DNA of 64,000 nucleotides from Amycolatopsis sp. FBCC-B4732 (GCF_023008405.1 NZ_CP095376.1:6986501-7050500), one strand, 5' to 3'; positions 42,459 through 51,176 are shown, numbered from the stretch's first letter. Program-made: numbers and translations. The notes: generated from the letters alone by a model not told the origin.

Positions 42459-42489
42459 CCCGTCTCCGGGTCGTTGCTCTACTCGGGCC

Positions 42490-43602
42490 ATGTCGTACGA
42501 AGAGCCGTTGAAATTCGCCTACTGGGTCCCGAACGTGAGCGGTGGCCTCGTCACGTCCGACATCGAGCAGCGGACGGACTGGGGTTACGAGTACAACCGG
42601 CAGCTGGCCGTGCTGGCCGAGAACAGCGGGTTCGAGTACGCGCTTTCCCAAGTTCGCTACACCGCCAGCTACGGTGCCTCCTACCAGCACGAATCGACCG
42701 GGTTCAGCCTGGCCCTGCTGCTCGCGACGCAGCGGCTGAAGGTGATCGCGGCCGTCCACCCGGGTCTGTGGCACCCGGGCGTGCTGGCGAAGTTCATCGC
42801 CAGCGCCGACGTGATTTCCGGCGGCCGCGCGGCGGTCAACGTGGTCAGCGGCTGGTTCAAGGGCGAGTTCACCGGCCTCGGCGAACCGTGGCTGGAGCAC
42901 GACGAGCGCTACCGGCGGTCGGAGGAGTTCATCCGTGTCCTGCGCGAACTTTGGACGAACGACCACGCGGAGTTCCGCGGGGACTTCTACCGCATCCACG
43001 ACTTCGACATCAAGCCGAAGCCGGTGGCGGCCCCGCACCCGGAGATCTTCCAGGGCGGAAATTCGACGGCGGCTCGGAAGCTCGCCGGGAGCGTGTCGGA
43101 CTGGTACTTCAGCAACGGCAAGGACTTCGACGGGTTCAGCGAGCAGGTTTCCGAGGTTCGCGGCTACGCGGCTTCCGCGGGCCGGACTGTCCGGTTCGGA
43201 CTGAACGGGTTCGTGATCGCCCGTTCTTCCGAGAGCGAGGCCCGCGCGGTCTTGAAGGAGATCGTCGCCAAGGCCAACGTCGAGGCGGTCGAAGGGTTCC
43301 GGTCGGCCGTGGCGCAGGCGGGGAAGTCCACTTCGGACTCGAAGGGGATGTGGGCGGACTCGGAGTTCGAGGACCTGGTGCAGTACAACGACGGGTTCCG
43401 GACGAAGCTGATCGGGACGCCGGAGCAGATCGCCGACCGGGCGATCGAGTACAAGAAGCGCGGGGCGAACCTGTTGCTGCTCGGGTTCCTGCACTACCTC
43501 GAGGACGTCGAGCACTTCGGCAAGGAGGTGCTGCCGGTGATCCGGGCCAAGGAGCAGGACCTGGCGCGAGGTGCGGCGACGCCGGAGCCGCTGGGGGTCT
43601 GA
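42490..43602 (+). CDS. LLM-class flavin-dependent monooxygenase, SfnG-like
   Basis: The 370-residue protein matches the dimethyl-sulfone monooxygenase SfnG group of FMNH2-dependent enzymes: KFAYWVPNVSGGLVTSDIEQ, RTDWGYEYNRQLAVLAENSG, SYQHESTGFSLALLLATQRL, NVVSGWFKGEFTGLGEPWLE, HDERYRRSEEFIR and FQGGNSTAARKLAGSVSDWY. SfnG oxidises dimethyl sulfone to methanesulfinate and supplies sulfur. No flavin reductase or other sulfonate gene is next to it, so substrate assignment rests on sequence alone. It begins 31 bp after the LuxR gene. Confidence 0.82.
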   Translation: MSYEEPLKFAYWVPNVSGGLVTSDIEQRTDWGYEYNRQLAVLAENSGFEYALSQVRYTASYGASYQHESTGFSLALLLATQRLKVIAAVHPGLWHPGVLAKFIASADVISGGRAAVNVVSGWFKGEFTGLGEPWLEHDERYRRSEEFIRVLRELWTNDHAEFRGDFYRIHDFDIKPKPVAAPHPEIFQGGNSTAARKLAGSVSDWYFSNGKDFDGFSEQVSEVRGYAASAGRTVRFGLNGFVIARSSESEARAVLKEIVAKANVEAVEGFRSAVAQAGKSTSDSKGMWADSEFEDLVQYNDGFRTKLIGTPEQIADRAIEYKKRGANLLLLGFLHYLEDVEHFGKEVLPVIRAKEQDLARGAATPEPLGV

Positions 43603-43610
43603 GCGCTCGC

Positions 43611-43628
43611 GGGGGCGCCCCCCGTTTT
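43611..43628 (+). terminator. Possible terminator after the SfnG-like gene
   Basis: GGGGGCGCCCCC (43611-43622) is a perfect palindrome 8 bp after the stop codon and is followed by CGTTTT. The stem is short, so this is a weak call. Confidence 0.4.
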
Positions 43629-43728
43629 CCACGCTACCCGGGAGCACCGACAGAACCGGGCCGCCACCACTCCGGCCGCCGCCGTGGTCAGGCGGGGCGC
43701 GTCGGCGGGCGTCGATTAGCGTGAGCAC

Positions 43729-44970
43729 GTGAACTTCTGGGCAGGGGCGGGCAGCCTCGCGCTGCTGGCCGTCGTGCTGGTCTTCGCCATCGTCCGGCCG
43801 CGCGGGTGGCCCGAAGCCGTCGCCGCGGTGCCGGCCGCGGGGCTCGCCCTGCTGCTCGGGCTCGTGCGACCCGAAGCGGCCGGCGACCGGGCCGTCGAGA
43901 TCCTCCCGACGCTGGGCTTTCTGGCCGCCATTCTCCTGTTGTCCTTTTTGGCCAGTGTCGACGGCGTCTTCAGCTGGCTCGGCAACCGCCTGGCCGAGGC
44001 GTGCCACGGCAAACCGCGGCGGCTGCTGGTGCTCACCTTCGCCGCCGCGGCCGGGGTGACCGCGATCCTCAGCCTGGACGCCACCGTCGTCCTGCTCACC
44101 CCGGTCGTCCTCGCGACGGCGAAGAGCCTCGAACTCCCGCCCCGCCCGCACGTCTACGCGTGCGCGCACCTGGCCAACTCCGCGTCGACGCTGCTGCCGG
44201 TGTCCAACCTGACGAACCTCCTGGCGTTCGCCGCGTCGGGGCTGACGTTCGCCGGGTTCACCGCGCTGATGGCGTTGCCGTGGCTGGTCACGATCGCCAT
44301 CGAGCTGGCGGTGTTCCTGCGGTTCTTCGCCGCCGACCTGCGGCCCCGCGAGACCGCCGAACCGAAGCAGCACCTCGAAACGCCGACGTTCGCACTGGTC
44401 GTCCTCGTCCTGACGCTGGTGGGCTTCGGCGTCGGCCAGCTCGGCCACGTCGAACCGGTGTGGATCGCGGCGCTCGCGGCGCTGATCCTGGGCGTCCGGG
44501 CACTGGCGAGGGGCAAGATCCGGCCGTGGCAGCTGGTCACCGAGGCCTCGCCGCAGCTGTGCCTGTTCGTGCTGGGCCTGGCGGTCGTGGTGGAGGCGGT
44601 GTCGGAGCACGTCCTGGGCGGCCTCCTCGGCGACCTCCTGCCGACGTCGACCGGCCTGCCGGACCTCCTGATCGCGGCCGGGGTGGCGGCGCTGCTGGCC
44701 AACCTGGTCAACAACCTGCCGGCGACGCTGATCCTGCTGTCGGTCCTCGGCCCGCACCCGGCCCCGGGCGTGCTGCTGGCGGTCCTGCTGGGCGTGAACA
44801 TCGGCCCGAACGCGACCTACCTGGGTTCACTGGCGACGCTGCTGTGGCGCCGGACGCTCCCGGCACCCCCGTCGGCCCGCACCTTCCACGCGCTGGGGAT
44901 CATCACGACGCCGTTGTGCCTGGCCGCGGCGACCGGGGCGTTGTGGCTGAGCCTGAGCCTGGCGAGCTGA
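43729..44970 (+). CDS. ArsB/SLC13-type ion transporter
   Basis: The 413-residue membrane protein has about eleven hydrophobic segments with the ArsB/CitMHS-type repeats [60 protein letters not shown] and, in the second half, [17 protein letters not shown] and [19 protein letters not shown]. These are hallmarks of ArsB-like arsenite and organic-anion carriers. No arsR or arsC is adjacent, so arsenite export is not certain. The immunity-like gene follows after 3 bp. Confidence 0.82.
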   Translation: MNFWAGAGSLALLAVVLVFAIVRPRGWPEAVAAVPAAGLALLLGLVRPEAAGDRAVEILPTLGFLAAILLLSFLASVDGVFSWLGNRLAEACHGKPRRLLVLTFAAAAGVTAILSLDATVVLLTPVVLATAKSLELPPRPHVYACAHLANSASTLLPVSNLTNLLAFAASGLTFAGFTALMALPWLVTIAIELAVFLRFFAADLRPRETAEPKQHLETPTFALVVLVLTLVGFGVGQLGHVEPVWIAALAALILGVRALARGKIRPWQLVTEASPQLCLFVLGLAVVVEAVSEHVLGGLLGDLLPTSTGLPDLLIAAGVAALLANLVNNLPATLILLSVLGPHPAPGVLLAVLLGVNIGPNATYLGSLATLLWRRTLPAPPSARTFHALGIITTPLCLAAATGALWLSLSLAS

Positions 44971-44973
44971 GCC

Positions 44974-45360
44974 GTGGTCGACATGTCGCTGAGCCTCGAA
45001 CAGCTCGAGGGCCACACCTGGGACGCTCCGCCCGCTGACTCGACCCGGCTGGTCCGGACCGCGCACGAACTCCGGCGCAAGCCGGTCGGTGACCTGGGCG
45101 CCGAGGACCTGCGGCTCCTGCTGCTCCAGCACGTGGGCATCGAGCTGCTGGTGCCCCTCGCGCTCGACTTCCTGGAGCGGGATCCGCTCGCCGAAGGCGA
45201 CTGCTACCCCGGTGCCCTGCTGGTCGCCCTGCTGAAGGTCCCGCCGGACCACTGGCGACCTCGAGAACTCCACCGCGTGTCGAGGGTGGTCGAGAACCTC
45301 GACGCGCCGGAGCGCGTCCAGCGGCAGATCGACGCCTTCCGCGCCGCGAACAACCCCTGA
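44974..45360 (+). CDS. Orphan CdiI-like (contact-dependent inhibition immunity) protein
   Basis: The 128-residue protein resembles the CdiI_2-type immunity family: SLEQLEGHTWDAPPADSTRL, VRTAHELRRKPVGDLGAEDL, RLLLLQHVGIELLVPLALDF and LERDPLAEGDCYPGALLVAL. These proteins neutralise toxins of contact-dependent inhibition or polymorphic toxin systems. No toxin gene is beside it; its partner here is an ion transporter. The start may be GTG 44974 or ATG 44983. Orphan immunity genes can protect against toxins of relatives or be left over from lost modules. Confidence 0.75.
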   Translation: MVDMSLSLEQLEGHTWDAPPADSTRLVRTAHELRRKPVGDLGAEDLRLLLLQHVGIELLVPLALDFLERDPLAEGDCYPGALLVALLKVPPDHWRPRELHRVSRVVENLDAPERVQRQIDAFRAANNP

Positions 45361-45361
45361 C

Positions 45362-47104
45362 TCAGCTGGGCATCGTGATCGTCTGGCCCGGCTTCATCGT
45401 CGCCCCGCAGTCGTCCAAAGGCCCGCCGAAGCGGTCCGCCGCCACCGCCGGGATCGTCTTCGCCGCGTAGTCCTGCGCCGCCTTCAGCTTCGCCGGGTCC
45501 GTCACCGCGTCGCGGCGCACCCAGTCGCCGTTGCGCAGGCCTTCGATCGGCGAGCTGTAGATCAGCACGTAGTCACGGTCCAAGCGCGGGTCCAGAGCGA
45601 TGCCGTTCCCCGCCGCCCAGGGGCCCCACGAGTGGATGAACGTCGGCTTCACCGTGTCGAACACGTAGTTGCGCAGGCCCGCCAGGTCGTTGTCGTGGAC
45701 CAGGTCCGCGATCGGCTTGTTGACCAGGCCCGCCATGTCGACCAGCTCCAGGCGGCTGGTCATCGACGAACCACCGAGGTCCGGCAGCAGCAGCGACGCC
45801 TTCTGGATGCCCAGGATGTCCGCGTACGTGTTGAAGCCGCGGCCGAAGCGGTCCGCCACCAGGCACGCCGTGATGTTGGGGTTCTTCGCGAACTTGTCCG
45901 CCGCCGACGCGAAGCCGATCGCCGACGGGATGAACGCGCCCACCAGGACGACGACCACGCCGACGCGCAGCAGGGCCTGGCGGTGGCGCAGCAGCTCGCC
46001 CGCCGACAGCGTGCCCGCGATGACCGCCAGCGGCCAGATCGGGCTGGCGAAGCGGTGCTGGTACATCCAGTCCGGGACCATCACGCCGTACGCGACGATC
46101 CCGAGCCCCAGCGGCACCAGCAGCGCGATCAGCGAACGCCGCCACGGGGCCTTGACCAGCGCGAACGCGAGCACGAGCGCCAGCACGGCCACGCCGGCCC
46201 AGCCCGCGTAGCCGACCAGCTCGAAGGGGCGCTTCACCGCGTCGAAGCCCGGCAGGCCCTGCTGCTTCGCCACCGACGGGTTGGCCAGCAGCCGCCCGAA
46301 CTCGGCGTGGCGCCAGACGACGTACGCGCCGAACGGCACCGCGAACGCCGCCACCGACAGCAGGGCCAGGCGGAAGCTCTTCCAGAACAGGCCGCCGCGC
46401 AGCAGGAACAGCGCCGCCAGCGGGTACGCGCCCGCGTAGATCAGGCCTTCCGGCCGGGTCAGCGCGGCGAACGCCACCATGACGCCCGCCCAGATCGCGA
46501 CCTTCGGGGTCAGCAGGCGGTCGTTGCGCACCGCGATGAACAGCGTCACGCCCAGCGTGACCACCGCGAACGCGAACAGCGAGTTCTCCAGGCCGGACAC
46601 GACCCAGATGACGAACGACGGGATCGTCGCCAGCGTCAGGCCGGCGATCAGCGTGGCCAGCCACGCGAAGCGGGTGAAGATCTGCTTCGCGGCGAAGTGG
46701 CACGCGGTCAGGATGCCGCCGGTGAACAGCAGGCCCAGCACCTTCGGGAACAGCACGTAGTCGGGCAGCCCGAAGAGGGAGCCGTGGTCGAAGAGGCCGA
46801 CGAGCTTGCCGAGGCCGAGCAGCACCATCCACGTCGGGTCGGAGAAGCCCTCGACCGGCGGGGCGCCCGGCTGCAGCACCGGGCCGAGGCCGTCGGCGAA
46901 GCTGCGGGCGTAGGAGAACGTGATGGCGGCGTCGTCGACGATCCAGTGGCCGTAGCGGATCGCGTGCACGGCGACCGCCGCGACGCCGGTGAGCACGGCC
47001 AGCACCGGCGCGAGCCGCGCGCCCCAGCTCCGCGCGGTCGTCGCGGGCACGGGGTCCTCGGGGACGTCGCTCGGAGAGGTCTCGGTGAGTGCGCTAGCCG
47101 TCAT
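45362..47104 (-). CDS. GT-C membrane glycosyltransferase, AftB-like
   Basis: The 580-residue protein has about ten membrane segments. Its first external loop has the acidic pair in HWIVDDAAITFSYARSFADG and PPVEGFSDPTWMVLLGLGKL, a pattern of polyprenyl-phosphate-sugar-dependent GT-C enzymes such as mycobacterial AftB, the terminal arabinofuranosyltransferase of arabinogalactan. A C-terminal external domain of about 170 residues ends with GATMKPGQTITMPS. It probably adds sugars to cell-wall glycan outside the membrane. ATG 47104 is chosen as the first Met before the first membrane segment. Confidence 0.78.
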   Translation of the reverse strand: MTASALTETSPSDVPEDPVPATTARSWGARLAPVLAVLTGVAAVAVHAIRYGHWIVDDAAITFSYARSFADGLGPVLQPGAPPVEGFSDPTWMVLLGLGKLVGLFDHGSLFGLPDYVLFPKVLGLLFTGGILTACHFAAKQIFTRFAWLATLIAGLTLATIPSFVIWVVSGLENSLFAFAVVTLGVTLFIAVRNDRLLTPKVAIWAGVMVAFAALTRPEGLIYAGAYPLAALFLLRGGLFWKSFRLALLSVAAFAVPFGAYVVWRHAEFGRLLANPSVAKQQGLPGFDAVKRPFELVGYAGWAGVAVLALVLAFALVKAPWRRSLIALLVPLGLGIVAYGVMVPDWMYQHRFASPIWPLAVIAGTLSAGELLRHRQALLRVGVVVVLVGAFIPSAIGFASAADKFAKNPNITACLVADRFGRGFNTYADILGIQKASLLLPDLGGSSMTSRLELVDMAGLVNKPIADLVHDNDLAGLRNYVFDTVKPTFIHSWGPWAAGNGIALDPRLDRDYVLIYSSPIEGLRNGDWVRRDAVTDPAKLKAAQDYAAKTIPAVAADRFGGPLDDCGATMKPGQTITMPS

Positions 47105-47287
47105 GTCCTCGTCACTGTTCCGCCCGCAGGCTTCTGCCGGTGGGATACGCGCGAGCCGGCGCCCCCTGAAGTGGGTCGAGCTGGAGACCCGCCACCGCGG
47201 CGACGCGGTCGAGACACTGTAGCCAATACCCCATCGGGGGTCGGCCACGCGTCGGCATTGAGCGTGATCCACCCCACATTCGACCGG

Positions 47288-48406
47288 TCAGGACAAGTGC
47301 GAGGTGTCGTTGACGAGGCGGACCGACGCGTTGCCGTCCGGGTAGAACTCGACGATCGACAGCGACGCCAGGTCCAGGTGCAGCCGGAACAGCAGCTGCG
47401 GGCCGGCGTCGAGGCCCATCCGCAGCAGCGTCTTGATCGGCGTCACGTGGCTGACCAGCAGCAACGTCCGGCCGCCGTGCTCGGCGATCAGCTCGTCGCG
47501 GGCCTTGCGGACGCGCCGGTGGACGACGTCGAAGCTCTCGCCGCCCGGGGGCGGCACCGCGCTGTCGCCCAGCCACGAACCGTGCAGCTCGGGGTCGCGG
47601 TCGGCGGCTTCGGCGAACGTCAGGCCTTCCCAGTCGCCGAAGTCGGTCTCGATGAGGCCGGGGTGGGTCTCGACGCGGCCGCCGAGCGCGTCGGCGACGG
47701 CCTGCGCGGTCTGCTTCGTGCGGGTCAGCGGCGAGGAGATGATCGGGACGGCCTCGCCGTCGACGACCAGGCCGTCCATCGCGGCCAGCCGCTTCGCCGC
47801 CGCCGCGGCCTGCGCGCGGCCCAGTTCGGTGAGCGGGACGTCGCCGCGGCCGGAGTAGCGGCGCAGCGCCGACATCTCCGTCTGGCCGTGGCGCAGCAGG
47901 AGCAGCCGGGTCGGCGTGCCCTTCGCACCGGTCCAGGCCACCGTCGCGCGGTCCGGCTTGCGGGTCGGCAGCTTCGGCGGCTTCGCCGTGGCGGGCTTGC
48001 CGGCGGCTTCGTCCATGGCCTCGTTGGCCAGGCGGTCGGCGTGGGAGTTCTGCGCGCGCGGGATCCACTCGTACTTGACGCGCGTGAACCCGGCGGCCAG
48101 CTCCTTGGCCCGCTCGGCCAGCGGCTGCATGTCCGGGTGCTTGATCTTCCAGCGCCCGGACATCTGCTCCACCACGAGCTTCGAGTCCATCCGGACGTCC
48201 ACAGTGGACGCACCGAGCTCGGCCGCGGCGGCCAGCCCGGCGATCAGCCCGCGGTACTCGGCGACGTTGTTGGTGACGACGCCGAGGCCTTCCTTGCGCT
48301 CGGCGAGCACCTCTCCGTCGGCGTCCTTGACCACGGCGCCGTATCCGGCGGGCCCGGGGTTGCCCCGGGATCCGCCGTCGGCCTCGATGACGACGTGCGA
48401 GGTCAC
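47288..48406 (-). CDS. Bifunctional RNase H / histidine-phosphatase protein
   Basis: The 372-residue protein joins an N-terminal type I RNase H domain (IEADGGSRGNPGPAGYG, NNVAEYRGLIAGL, VRMDSKLVVEQM, QNSHADRLAN; DEDD residues visible) to a C-terminal phosphoglycerate-mutase-like phosphatase (LLLLRHGQTEMS, LLLVSHVTPIK). This is the layout of mycobacterial Rv2228c, which removes RNA from DNA:RNA hybrids and has CobC-like alpha-ribazole phosphatase activity. GTG 48406 overlaps the stop of the zinc-ribbon gene (GTGA), a common actinobacterial pair. Confidence 0.93.
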   Translation of the reverse strand: MTSHVVIEADGGSRGNPGPAGYGAVVKDADGEVLAERKEGLGVVTNNVAEYRGLIAGLAAAAELGASTVDVRMDSKLVVEQMSGRWKIKHPDMQPLAERAKELAAGFTRVKYEWIPRAQNSHADRLANEAMDEAAGKPATAKPPKLPTRKPDRATVAWTGAKGTPTRLLLLRHGQTEMSALRRYSGRGDVPLTELGRAQAAAAAKRLAAMDGLVVDGEAVPIISSPLTRTKQTAQAVADALGGRVETHPGLIETDFGDWEGLTFAEAADRDPELHGSWLGDSAVPPPGGESFDVVHRRVRKARDELIAEHGGRTLLLVSHVTPIKTLLRMGLDAGPQLLFRLHLDLASLSIVEFYPDGNASVRLVNDTSHLS

Positions 48407-49140
48407 AGACCCGACTCCACGGTCCGGACCAGGATCGCGCCGCAGTTCTCGCACTGGATGACCTCGTCCTCGGGCGAGCCCTTGATCTCGTTGACGGTGT
48501 TGCGGTCCATCTCCAGCTGGCAGGCACCGCACCGACGGGCGCGGAGCAGGGCGGCACCGATGCCCTTGTGCTCACGGACCCGCTCGTACAGCTTGAGCAG
48601 CGGCTCCGGGAAACGCGGCAGCAGCTTCGCGCGGTCCTCGTCGCGGCGGGCGCGGATGGTGTCGAGGTCCTTGAACGCCTCGTCGCGGCGGACGATCGCG
48701 GCGGCGACCTCGGCTTCGGCCTTGTCGACCTCGGCGCCGGTGCGCTGCGCGTCCAGGCCCAGCGCCTCGCGCTGCTCCATCAGCTCCAGCAGGTCGTCCT
48801 CGAGCGCGCGCTGGCGCCGTTCCAGCGTCTGCAGTTCGTGCTCGATGTCGGTCATCTGCTTCGAGTTCACCGAGCCGGACGCGAGGAGCTTGCGGTCGCG
48901 GTCCTCCCGGGCGCGCACCGACTCGATCTCCTTCTCCTGCCGGGCGACCTCGCGGTCCAGGTCGGAGGCGGCGGTCTCCACCGAGACGAGCGCGTCGCGG
49001 CGCTCGCGGGCGAGCTTCTCCCCCGCGTCGATCTCGGCCAGCTCCGGCAGGGTGCGGCGGCGGTGCGCGGTGCGCGAGAGCTCGGCGTCCACCTTGGCGA
49101 GCTCGAGCAACTGGCGCTGCACGGCGGGTTCGGCCTTCAC
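48403..49140 (-). CDS. Zinc-ribbon coiled-coil protein (C4-type)
   Basis: The 245-residue protein is a long coiled coil (residues about 10-170, rich in Glu, Arg and Leu) ending in a zinc ribbon with paired Cys motifs RRCGACQLEMD and IQCENCGAILVR. Homologues sit beside the RNase H gene in most actinomycetes and may bind nucleic acid; the role is not established. GTG 49140 follows GAGGAGC at good spacing. It is 10 bp downstream of the Nif3-like gene. Confidence 0.88.
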   Translation of the reverse strand: MKAEPAVQRQLLELAKVDAELSRTAHRRRTLPELAEIDAGEKLARERRDALVSVETAASDLDREVARQEKEIESVRAREDRDRKLLASGSVNSKQMTDIEHELQTLERRQRALEDDLLELMEQREALGLDAQRTGAEVDKAEAEVAAAIVRRDEAFKDLDTIRARRDEDRAKLLPRFPEPLLKLYERVREHKGIGAALLRARRCGACQLEMDRNTVNEIKGSPEDEVIQCENCGAILVRTVESGL

Positions 49141-49150
49141 GGTGCTCCTC

Positions 49151-49972
49151 TTAATTCGATGTGCGCTCGGCGCGGACGTTCCACGGGTCGGTGCACCGCG
49201 TGGAGACGCAGATGTCGACGTTACCCGCAAACGCTCGCGCCACGACCGCCGAGGCTTGCCCGCACCACGGCCATTCGCTGGCCCAGTGGGTCAGCCCGAC
49301 CAGCGCGGGCACCGGGTGCGCCCCGGCGAGGTGCTCACCGGCGGGGTGATGGCGCAGGTCGGCGGTGACGTAGGCGTCGACCCCGGCCGCGGTGGCCTGC
49401 TTCAGGTAGGAGTCGCCGGCCCCGCCGGAGACGGCGACGGTGCGGATCAACCGGTCCTCATCGCCCGCCCCGAGCACCCCGGGCACGGTCTCGGGCAGCG
49501 CGTCGGCGACCCGCTGCACGAACATCGCGAACGGCTCGGGCTCGGGCAGCTCGCCGAGGCGGCCGATGCCGGTGACGCCGTCGGCGTTGGGCGCGAGCGG
49601 GCCGGTCACGCGGAGCCCGATCGCCTGCGCGAGCGCGTCGGAGACACCGGGGTCGGCCGAATCGGCGTTGGTGTGGGCGCAGTAGAGGGCGATACCGGCG
49701 CGGATCATCCGGTGCACGAGCGCGCCCTTGGCGGTGTCGGCCGGGACGCCGTGCACCCCGCGCAGGAGCAGCGGGTGGTGCGCGACGATCAGCTGCGCGC
49801 CGAGGTCGGCGGCTTCGTCGACGGTCTCGGCGACCGGGTCGACGCAGAAGAGCACGCGCGTGACGGGCTCGGCCGGATCGCCGCAGACGAGGCCGACGGC
49901 GTCCCACGACTCGGCGAGCGCGGGCGGGTAGGCCTGCTCCAGCACGGTGATGACTTCGGAGAGTGCGGGCAT
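49151..49972 (-). CDS. Nif3-like dinuclear metal-centre protein
   Basis: The 273-residue protein has the Nif3/YbgI/DUF34 metal-site motifs: ESWDAVGLVCGDP, LIVAHHPLLLRGV, ALYCAHTNADSADPGVSD, and THWASEWPWC near the C-terminus. These proteins form ring-shaped hexamers with two metals per subunit and are proposed GTP-cyclohydrolase-like or metal-handling enzymes. The gene heads the leftward unit Nif3, zinc ribbon, RNase H/phosphatase. ATG 49972 is preferred to longer in-frame starts because homologues begin at PALSEV. Confidence 0.88.
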   Translation of the reverse strand: MPALSEVITVLEQAYPPALAESWDAVGLVCGDPAEPVTRVLFCVDPVAETVDEAADLGAQLIVAHHPLLLRGVHGVPADTAKGALVHRMIRAGIALYCAHTNADSADPGVSDALAQAIGLRVTGPLAPNADGVTGIGRLGELPEPEPFAMFVQRVADALPETVPGVLGAGDEDRLIRTVAVSGGAGDSYLKQATAAGVDAYVTADLRHHPAGEHLAGAHPVPALVGLTHWASEWPWCGQASAVVARAFAGNVDICVSTRCTDPWNVRAERTSN

Positions 49973-50003
49973 CCCGGGATCTTCGCATGTACGGTCGTGC
50001 GCC

Positions 50004-50558
50004 ATGCGGGTACTGGCTGTGCTCTTCGCGGTGGTGTCCGGTCTTCTGGTGGCGGCGCTCCCGGCGTCGGCTTCTCCCCCTGGCTTGTGGCGGCTCACCG
50101 ACCTGGCCGCGCAGCGCGTGGAAATAGCCGATCAGGTGGCGGCGGCGAAGTACGGAACGCCGTCACCGATCGACGACCCGGTGCGCGAACAGCAGATCTA
50201 CGACTCGGTTTCGGCGCGCGCCCCGGGCCTCGGCCTGGCCCCGGCGGACGCGGTGCGGTTCTTCCGCGCGCAGATCGAGGCGAACAAGGTGGTGCAGCGC
50301 GGGCTTTACACGCGCTGGGACGCGCACCCGGCGGAAGTTCCTTCGCCCCGCCCGGATCTCGCGGTGATCCGCCCGGTGATCGACCGGCTGAACACGGGGT
50401 TGCTGACGGAGCTGGCGGCGACTTCCGCGGTACGGGCGGCGCATTCGTGCCCGGCGCGCCAGCTGGTGGCGGCGGGGGTGACGGACGTCGTCCACCACTT
50501 CGACGCACTGCACACCCGCGCCCTCGGCACGGCGACGTCGGCTACCTGCTTGGGCTGA
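50004..50558 (+). CDS. Secreted chorismate mutase (AroQ gamma class)
   Basis: The 184-residue protein has a signal peptide (VLAVLFAVVSGLLVAALPAS) and an all-helical chorismate mutase body with the active-site residues in RLTDLAAQRVEIADQVAAAK, FFRAQIEANKVVQRGLYTRW and PVIDRLNTGLLTEL. Two Cys near the C-terminus (HSCPARQ, ATCLG) can form the disulfide seen in the mycobacterial enzyme Rv1885c. It converts chorismate to prephenate outside the cytoplasm; the purpose of exported forms is not settled. It is divergent from the Nif3-like gene across 31 bp. Confidence 0.9.
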   Translation: MRVLAVLFAVVSGLLVAALPASASPPGLWRLTDLAAQRVEIADQVAAAKYGTPSPIDDPVREQQIYDSVSARAPGLGLAPADAVRFFRAQIEANKVVQRGLYTRWDAHPAEVPSPRPDLAVIRPVIDRLNTGLLTELAATSAVRAAHSCPARQLVAAGVTDVVHHFDALHTRALGTATSATCLG

Positions 50559-50640
50559 GGGGCCCTCGGCAGCGGCTGCCTGCGCGAGCCGGGGAGGCGC
50601 CCCGGCGGCGTCTGGCCGCCGCCGCCGTGAGCGCCGCGTG
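50559..50640 (+). terminator. Hairpin-rich region after the chorismate mutase gene
   Basis: This GC-rich stretch holds CCGGGG-AGGCG-CCCCGG (about 50589-50605) and GGCGGCGTCTGGCCGCC, which can fold into short stems between the chorismate mutase stop and the convergent Cys-rich ORF. It may end both transcripts. There is no T-tract. Confidence 0.4.
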
Positions 50641-50645
50641 GGGCG

Positions 50646-50708
50646 TCAGTTGCAGTTGCCGCAGCAGCCGCAGCCCTGACCGGTGCACTTCGAGCAGCAT
50701 CCGTGCAT
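50646..50708 (-). CDS. 20-residue cysteine-rich, metallothionein-like peptide
   Basis: ATG 50708 to TGA 50646 encodes the 20-residue peptide MHGCCSKCTGQGCGCCGNCN, with seven Cys, one His and no hydrophobic residue after Met. The pattern CC-x2-C-x4-C-x-CC-x2-C is that of a metal-thiolate cluster, as in metallothioneins. AAGGAAAG lies about 5-12 nt upstream, a strong ribosome binding site, and a palindromic operator lies a little further. It is too short for normal gene callers. I infer binding of Cu(I), Zn(II) or similar; the sequence is not homologous enough to name a family. Confidence 0.6.
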   Translation of the reverse strand: MHGCCSKCTGQGCGCCGNCN

Positions 50709-50736
50709 GATCGCTTTCCTTCCGGTTCGCGTCCTC

Positions 50737-50748
50737 GCGTGATCACGC
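50737..50748. promoter_or_regulatory. Palindrome upstream of the Cys-rich peptide gene
   Basis: GCGTGATCACGC is a perfect 12-bp palindrome 29-40 bp upstream of the Cys-rich ORF, between it and the direct repeat at 50774. It could be an operator or promoter element for the peptide gene. Confidence 0.4.
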
Positions 50749-50773
50749 TAAGTGCCGGTCGCGGGCCGCGGGT

Positions 50774-50816
50774 ACCGCCGAGCGAGCGGGTGACGGGGTG
50801 AACCAGCCGGTTACGC
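50774..50816. repeat. 43-bp direct repeat, copy 1 (flanking GntR module)
   Basis: The segment from ACCGCCGAGCGAGCGGGTGA to GCCGGTTACGC matches the copy at 51962-52004 at 41 of 43 positions. The copies are 1188 bp apart and bracket the zinc-ribbon/GntR gene pair. Copy 1 supplies the stop codon of the 108-residue gene. Confidence 0.85.
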
Positions 50817-51137
50817 AGGCGAAGGGGGCATTCCACGAAGGGTCTCGCACTGGGCGGCCAGGGCCGGATGAGTCCGGCCGACGCTGATCCGCATCGCCCG
50901 CCGGTAAGCCAGGTCGCACTCCCAGCAGGTTTTCAGCGGAGGCCTTCGCGCGTAGTTCTCAAAGACGACCTCGTGCTCCTCGCCGCACAGCGTGGTGAGG
51001 ATGCCGTTGCCGAAGTCGATATCGGCAACCCAGTGCCAGATGTCGTCGAGGCTGGCTGGATCCGGGCCTTGTCCAGGTAGACGATCAGACTCACCGGAGC
51101 ACCGCCTCAAACTCGTCATGACGTCTTGATAAGACAA
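50811..51137 (-). CDS. Small Cys/His zinc-ribbon-like protein
   Basis: The 108-residue protein has possible zinc ligands in TTLCGEEHEVVFENYARR and KTCWECDLAYRRAM and resembles the short zinc-finger proteins found in many copies in Pseudonocardiaceae. The N-terminus (MSYQDVMTS) lies in the promoter region shared with the divergent GntR gene, so a start at Met 7 is possible. Its stop codon is inside the 43-bp repeat. The function is unknown; pairing with GntR suggests a two-gene regulatory module. Confidence 0.65.
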   Translation of the reverse strand: MSYQDVMTSLRRCSGESDRLPGQGPDPASLDDIWHWVADIDFGNGILTTLCGEEHEVVFENYARRPPLKTCWECDLAYRRAMRISVGRTHPALAAQCETLRGMPPSPA

Positions 51138-51176
51138 CGGTCACACGCGATCGTCGACTGGTCAAGACGAGTTGAC
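51123..51176. promoter_or_regulatory. Inverted repeats in the GntR/zinc-ribbon divergent promoter
   Basis: GTCTT-GAT-AAGAC (51123-51135) and GTCAA-GACGAG-TTGAC (51161-51176) are perfect inverted repeats between the divergent genes. Both are plausible sites for the GntR protein encoded next to them, implying autoregulation. Confidence 0.5.

Noticed and set aside
45632..50710. A very long plus-strand open frame of nearly 1700 codons
   Set aside because: It runs antisense through five well-supported genes, and its translation is Arg/Asp/His-rich with no domain. High GC lowers stop frequency in the mirror frame.
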